Positions 62,201-64,000 of a stretch of DNA of 64,000 bases are shown piece by piece (positions within the stretch are counted from its first letter, which is position 1; each line of letters begins with the position of its first letter). Below the pieces are notes generated by a model. It was not told the origin of the DNA, did not search any database, and saw nothing but the letters and a program-made list of their open reading frames with translations. The stretch comes from Aureispira sp963837355 (GTDB lineage: Bacteria; Bacteroidota; Bacteroidia; Chitinophagales; Saprospiraceae), in assembly GCA_963837355.1 (NCBI GenBank), contig CAWIMY010000007.1, positions 186,001-250,000 of the forward strand, read 5' to 3'. The translations under genes were made by a program, and so were the position numbers.

Positions 62201-64000
62201 CCGATAACATTAATCCTATTGCGCGCTGTCGTGATACGACCTTCTACTTGGGTGCTCCTGGTGTCGTTACGGTTTTCCCAACTGCCATTGATAACGGTAG
62301 TACTGATAACTGTAGTTTTACTAGACGAATCAACAACTTACCCTCTGTTACCTATAATTGTAATCAAGTGGGGACCAATACCGCCCAGTTATTAATTACG
62401 GATGGCAATGGCAATACCGCTCAGTGTTCTGCCAATGTGACGATTATTGATAGTATTCGCCCCACAGCTAGTTGTGTTAATCCAAATACTGTCACGGTCT
62501 ACTTGGATAGTACTTGTTTTGGTTCTATTCCCGCAGCAAGGCTTAACAACAACAGCCAAGACAACTGTAGCAACTCTTTGACCTATCGTGTTAATGGTTT
62601 GCCAAATGCTACTTTTACCGCCGCTAACTTATCAACTAACCCCAACCAAGTTGCCTTGGAAGTTTGCGATGGTTCTAATAACTGTTCTATTTGTAATACC
62701 TCTGTAGTGGTAGCAGATACCATTCCTCCAACAATGATTTGCCGTGCTGATACGGTACAGTTGGATGGTAACGGTAATGCCGTCGTGATTCCGAGTAATG
62801 TGAATAACGGTAGCCGCGACAACTGTAGCGTACCTTCTTATACCATTAACGGTGGGCCGCTCCTCAATTTCGATTGTACGGATTTAGGTTCTAATAGTGT
62901 CACCCTAGTTGGAACAGATCAAAGTGGTAACAGCGATTCTTGCATTACGACGGTTTTTGTAGAAGATATTACCGCGCCCAATGCTTCTTGTAATGGTACC
63001 GTTACGGTCGTATTAGACCAAATTACTAGTATTGGAACCTTGACTGTTGGTCAAGTGGACAATGGAAGTAGCGACAACTGTACGATTACTTCTTATACTT
63101 TATCTAGAACTAGTTTTAACTGTAACGATATTTCCAACAATCCTCATCCTATCACTATGTTCATCACGGATCAAAGCGGCAACGCAGATTCTTGTGTAAC
63201 GGTAGTAACAGTAGAGGACAATGTGGCACCCAATGCTATTTGTAGAGCTACACCACTCAACTTGTCGTTGGTAGGTGCAACAGTTTCTACAACTGTTGCG
63301 GCCATTAACAATGGTAGTTCTGATAACTGTGCGTTGTCAACCTTGACGATTAGTCAAACGACGTTTGATTGTACCAATATTGGAAACAACTCAGTGACAC
63401 TAACCGCAACGGATTCTAGTGGGAATACCGCTTCTTGTGTGGCGACCGTCATTGTCAACGACGTAACTGACCCCACTCCTTTCTGTAATAACCCCACCAT
63501 CCAACTAGATGCCAACGGCAACGCTGGAGTAGCGGCGAACAATTTGGGAGCAGGTAGTTTTGACAATTGTAGTATTGATACTTTCTTAGTAAATGGACAA
63601 GATTCTGCCTTCTTTACTTGTAATGATTTAGGAAGTAATACCGTGACGGTACTGATGAGTGATCCTAGTAACAATGTAGCGACTTGCCCTTCTACCGTAA
63701 CCGTAGAAGATAGCGTCAAGCCTATTGCCCGTTGTGTCACTACTCCAATTCCCTTACAGTTAAATGCCAACGGAGTTGGTAGTATTACCGCCGCCCAAGT
63801 GGACAATGGAAGTACGGATAACTGTACAATTGTGACTAGAAACCTTTCTAGAACAAGTTATACTTGTGCCGATATAGGGAGCAATCCAACAGTTTTATTA
63901 ACAATAATAGATCAAAGTGGCAATGCTCAAAGCTGCTCTGCAAATCTAATGGTGATGGATACGGTTCGCCCTAATATGGCTTGCCAACCCGTTACGGTAA
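59212..64000 (+). CDS. Giant secreted protein of hyalin-like (HYR) repeats (3' partial)
   Basis: The frame is open from the ATG at 59212 to the end of the window (about 1,596 codons) and continues beyond it. A signal peptide with hydrophobic core LLVVVLSLGVSQSLFAQ begins the protein. An N-terminal domain of about 230 residues (TECYTGPTRNFDAAAG, then a Cys-rich CIHSYCITLVTC) precedes tandem modules of about 75-90 residues. The module boundary is a D(T/S)xxPxAxC motif, seen 16 times in the window, and each module carries a (S)DNC and a SGN motif. These are the marks of HYR domains in secreted and surface proteins of Saprospiraceae-type bacteria, generally delivered by the type IX system through a C-terminal domain that would lie outside the window. 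The likely role is adhesion or matrix; the ligand is unknown. Confidence 0.9.
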   Translation, partial: MRRIFTLPPLCQLLVVVLSLGVSQSLFAQTANQQRVTTECYTGPTRNFDAAAGTLMPAVTFQQGNGPGQIPVGHVVADVIVEIEWSKTDDGSCTPSTGTPADLGDVGFTIFNSTSGTRYLAASNATGGATSPTTTNTFSGTFPANSPGIIRATTYFRDGYNRAYPYAPTTGDTISPNNSPLSFYRGLPPNLSWQIGAIDDPRAGSSPQLCIHSYCITLVTCVSTALQARCQAFPEVALAPATGVHSFTFADIDSLSDASCLVNSITFTPSAVNCSDVSAPVPVIMTIQDNLGNTSTCNSLVTVRDTTGPVIPYCSQPSGTTFSTLYIDNLGRDTFFASAVPMSDNCGFVLKEVRRFSSLTWSTFIPFDCSVGLQQFLVRGTDASGNETSCRVIVNILDTIPPTAVCGQDTLYVGNGAQTLPPINVDAGSNDFCPSFPIVARWIGSVNATNPTYTCADIGQFNVSLIVSDQSGNLDTCTNAQVTVLDTTAPTAICQNVSLYLNSIGTATLTPAQVDNGSFDSCGIVSRTINGVASINYDCTDAGTTPTVTLLITDASGNDNSCTATITILDTFPPTAICQNATVYVNGAGVATVTANSLNNNSTDVCTGNNLVFTINGNATANFDCDDIATNPNSVTLTVTDTNGNSSNCTANVTVLDTLDPVVNCASPTAYLDANGLITVTTTELTGSSSDNCIVVDSSINVIGITSITYTCAAIFTPQTPQLIVTDAAGNTASCVATVNVVDSVTPTALCEATYTAVLDGSGNAVVTPINIDSASTDNCGIVQYLINNRASQTYTCADIGTLSAVLTVRDSSSNIATCRTDVVVVDNTPPTASCRISDAFLSASGTVAITPNNVLAFPATSDNCTNITTSFAGGNRTIVYNCDSIGSRTVNVVVRDASNNVSLCRTTVTVRDTFDPIANCRPVPYTVQLDNNGNGFVVPANVDNNSRDICGLDTLLVNGVDSFFFNCNNIGNTAVTLSVIDRSGNASTCVANIIVADNINPIARCRDTTFYLGAPGVVTVFPTAIDNGSTDNCSFTRRINNLPSVTYNCNQVGTNTAQLLITDGNGNTAQCSANVTIIDSIRPTASCVNPNTVTVYLDSTCFGSIPAARLNNNSQDNCSNSLTYRVNGLPNATFTAANLSTNPNQVALEVCDGSNNCSICNTSVVVADTIPPTMICRADTVQLDGNGNAVVIPSNVNNGSRDNCSVPSYTINGGPLLNFDCTDLGSNSVTLVGTDQSGNSDSCITTVFVEDITAPNASCNGTVTVVLDQITSIGTLTVGQVDNGSSDNCTITSYTLSRTSFNCNDISNNPHPITMFITDQSGNADSCVTVVTVEDNVAPNAICRATPLNLSLVGATVSTTVAAINNGSSDNCALSTLTISQTTFDCTNIGNNSVTLTATDSSGNTASCVATVIVNDVTDPTPFCNNPTIQLDANGNAGVAANNLGAGSFDNCSIDTFLVNGQDSAFFTCNDLGSNTVTVLMSDPSNNVATCPSTVTVEDSVKPIARCVTTPIPLQLNANGVGSITAAQVDNGSTDNCTIVTRNLSRTSYTCADIGSNPTVLLTIIDQSGNAQSCSANLMVMDTVRPNMACQPVTV

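Overview
The window looks like a chromosomal segment of a Bacteroidota bacterium, most likely of the Saprospiraceae (Saprospira/Aureispira type). That placement is inference. It rests on the SusC/SusD pair, the type IX secretion C-terminal domain, the DUF4271-hemD pair, succinate dehydrogenase in the order C-A-B, TAnnTTTG-type promoter boxes, near absence of Shine-Dalgarno sequences, and very large repeat-built secreted proteins. No tRNA, rRNA operon, insertion sequence, prophage or CRISPR array was seen. The one structural RNA found is RNase P RNA.

Layout. (1) 1-13354: the 3' part of a giant secreted protein made of thrombospondin type-3-like calcium-binding repeats, then cadherin-like domains, a GEVED domain and a type IX sorting domain. 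The reading frame breaks near 12304. (2) 13455-15563: a DUF559 nuclease-like protein, a short-chain dehydrogenase, and about 0.9 kb without genes that holds two double-hairpin terminators and a small inverted-repeat element. (3) 15564-19206: the sdhCAB operon on the minus strand. (4) 19596-22828: rnpB with its promoter, and small proteins (one unknown, one membrane, DUF4291, DUF1697). (5) 22872-27883, minus strand: an SdiA-regulated-type lipoprotein, an acyltransferase, a frameshifted small lipoprotein, yidD, rnpA, a metallophosphoesterase and a sodium:solute symporter. (6) 27911-33612: a 41-bp tandem repeat, SusD, a SusC broken by one missing base, and a DUF2064 transferase. (7) 33819-35684: hemD and a DUF4271 membrane protein. 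(8) 35814-42279, plus strand: a TPR protein, a PagL-like protein, methionine aminopeptidase, an ArsC/Spx-like protein, an LptF/LptG permease and a PAP2 phosphatase. (9) 42280-48319: an SPFH protein, a cytochrome c lipoprotein, a GNAT acetyltransferase, a polysaccharide deacetylase, a large membrane protein and a family 4 glycosyltransferase. (10) 48337-53959, minus strand: three tandem paralogues combining leucine-rich repeats with a BRCT-like domain, plus a small membrane protein. (11) 54060-58745: clpC, a STAS-domain protein and RNase Z. (12) 59212-64000: the 5' part of a second giant secreted protein made of hyalin-like (HYR) repeats, running off the window.

How the genes relate. Most of the middle is ordinary housekeeping: respiration, RNase P (both its RNA and its protein are here), haem synthesis, lipopolysaccharide export and protein quality control. 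The two giant surface proteins at the ends and the LRR/BRCT-like cluster are the accessory and least understood content. The cluster is the best candidate for an undescribed system. Three apparent frameshifts (giant protein, SusC, small lipoprotein) are each explained by loss or gain of a few bases. They may be real mutations or sequencing errors, and the sequence alone cannot decide.
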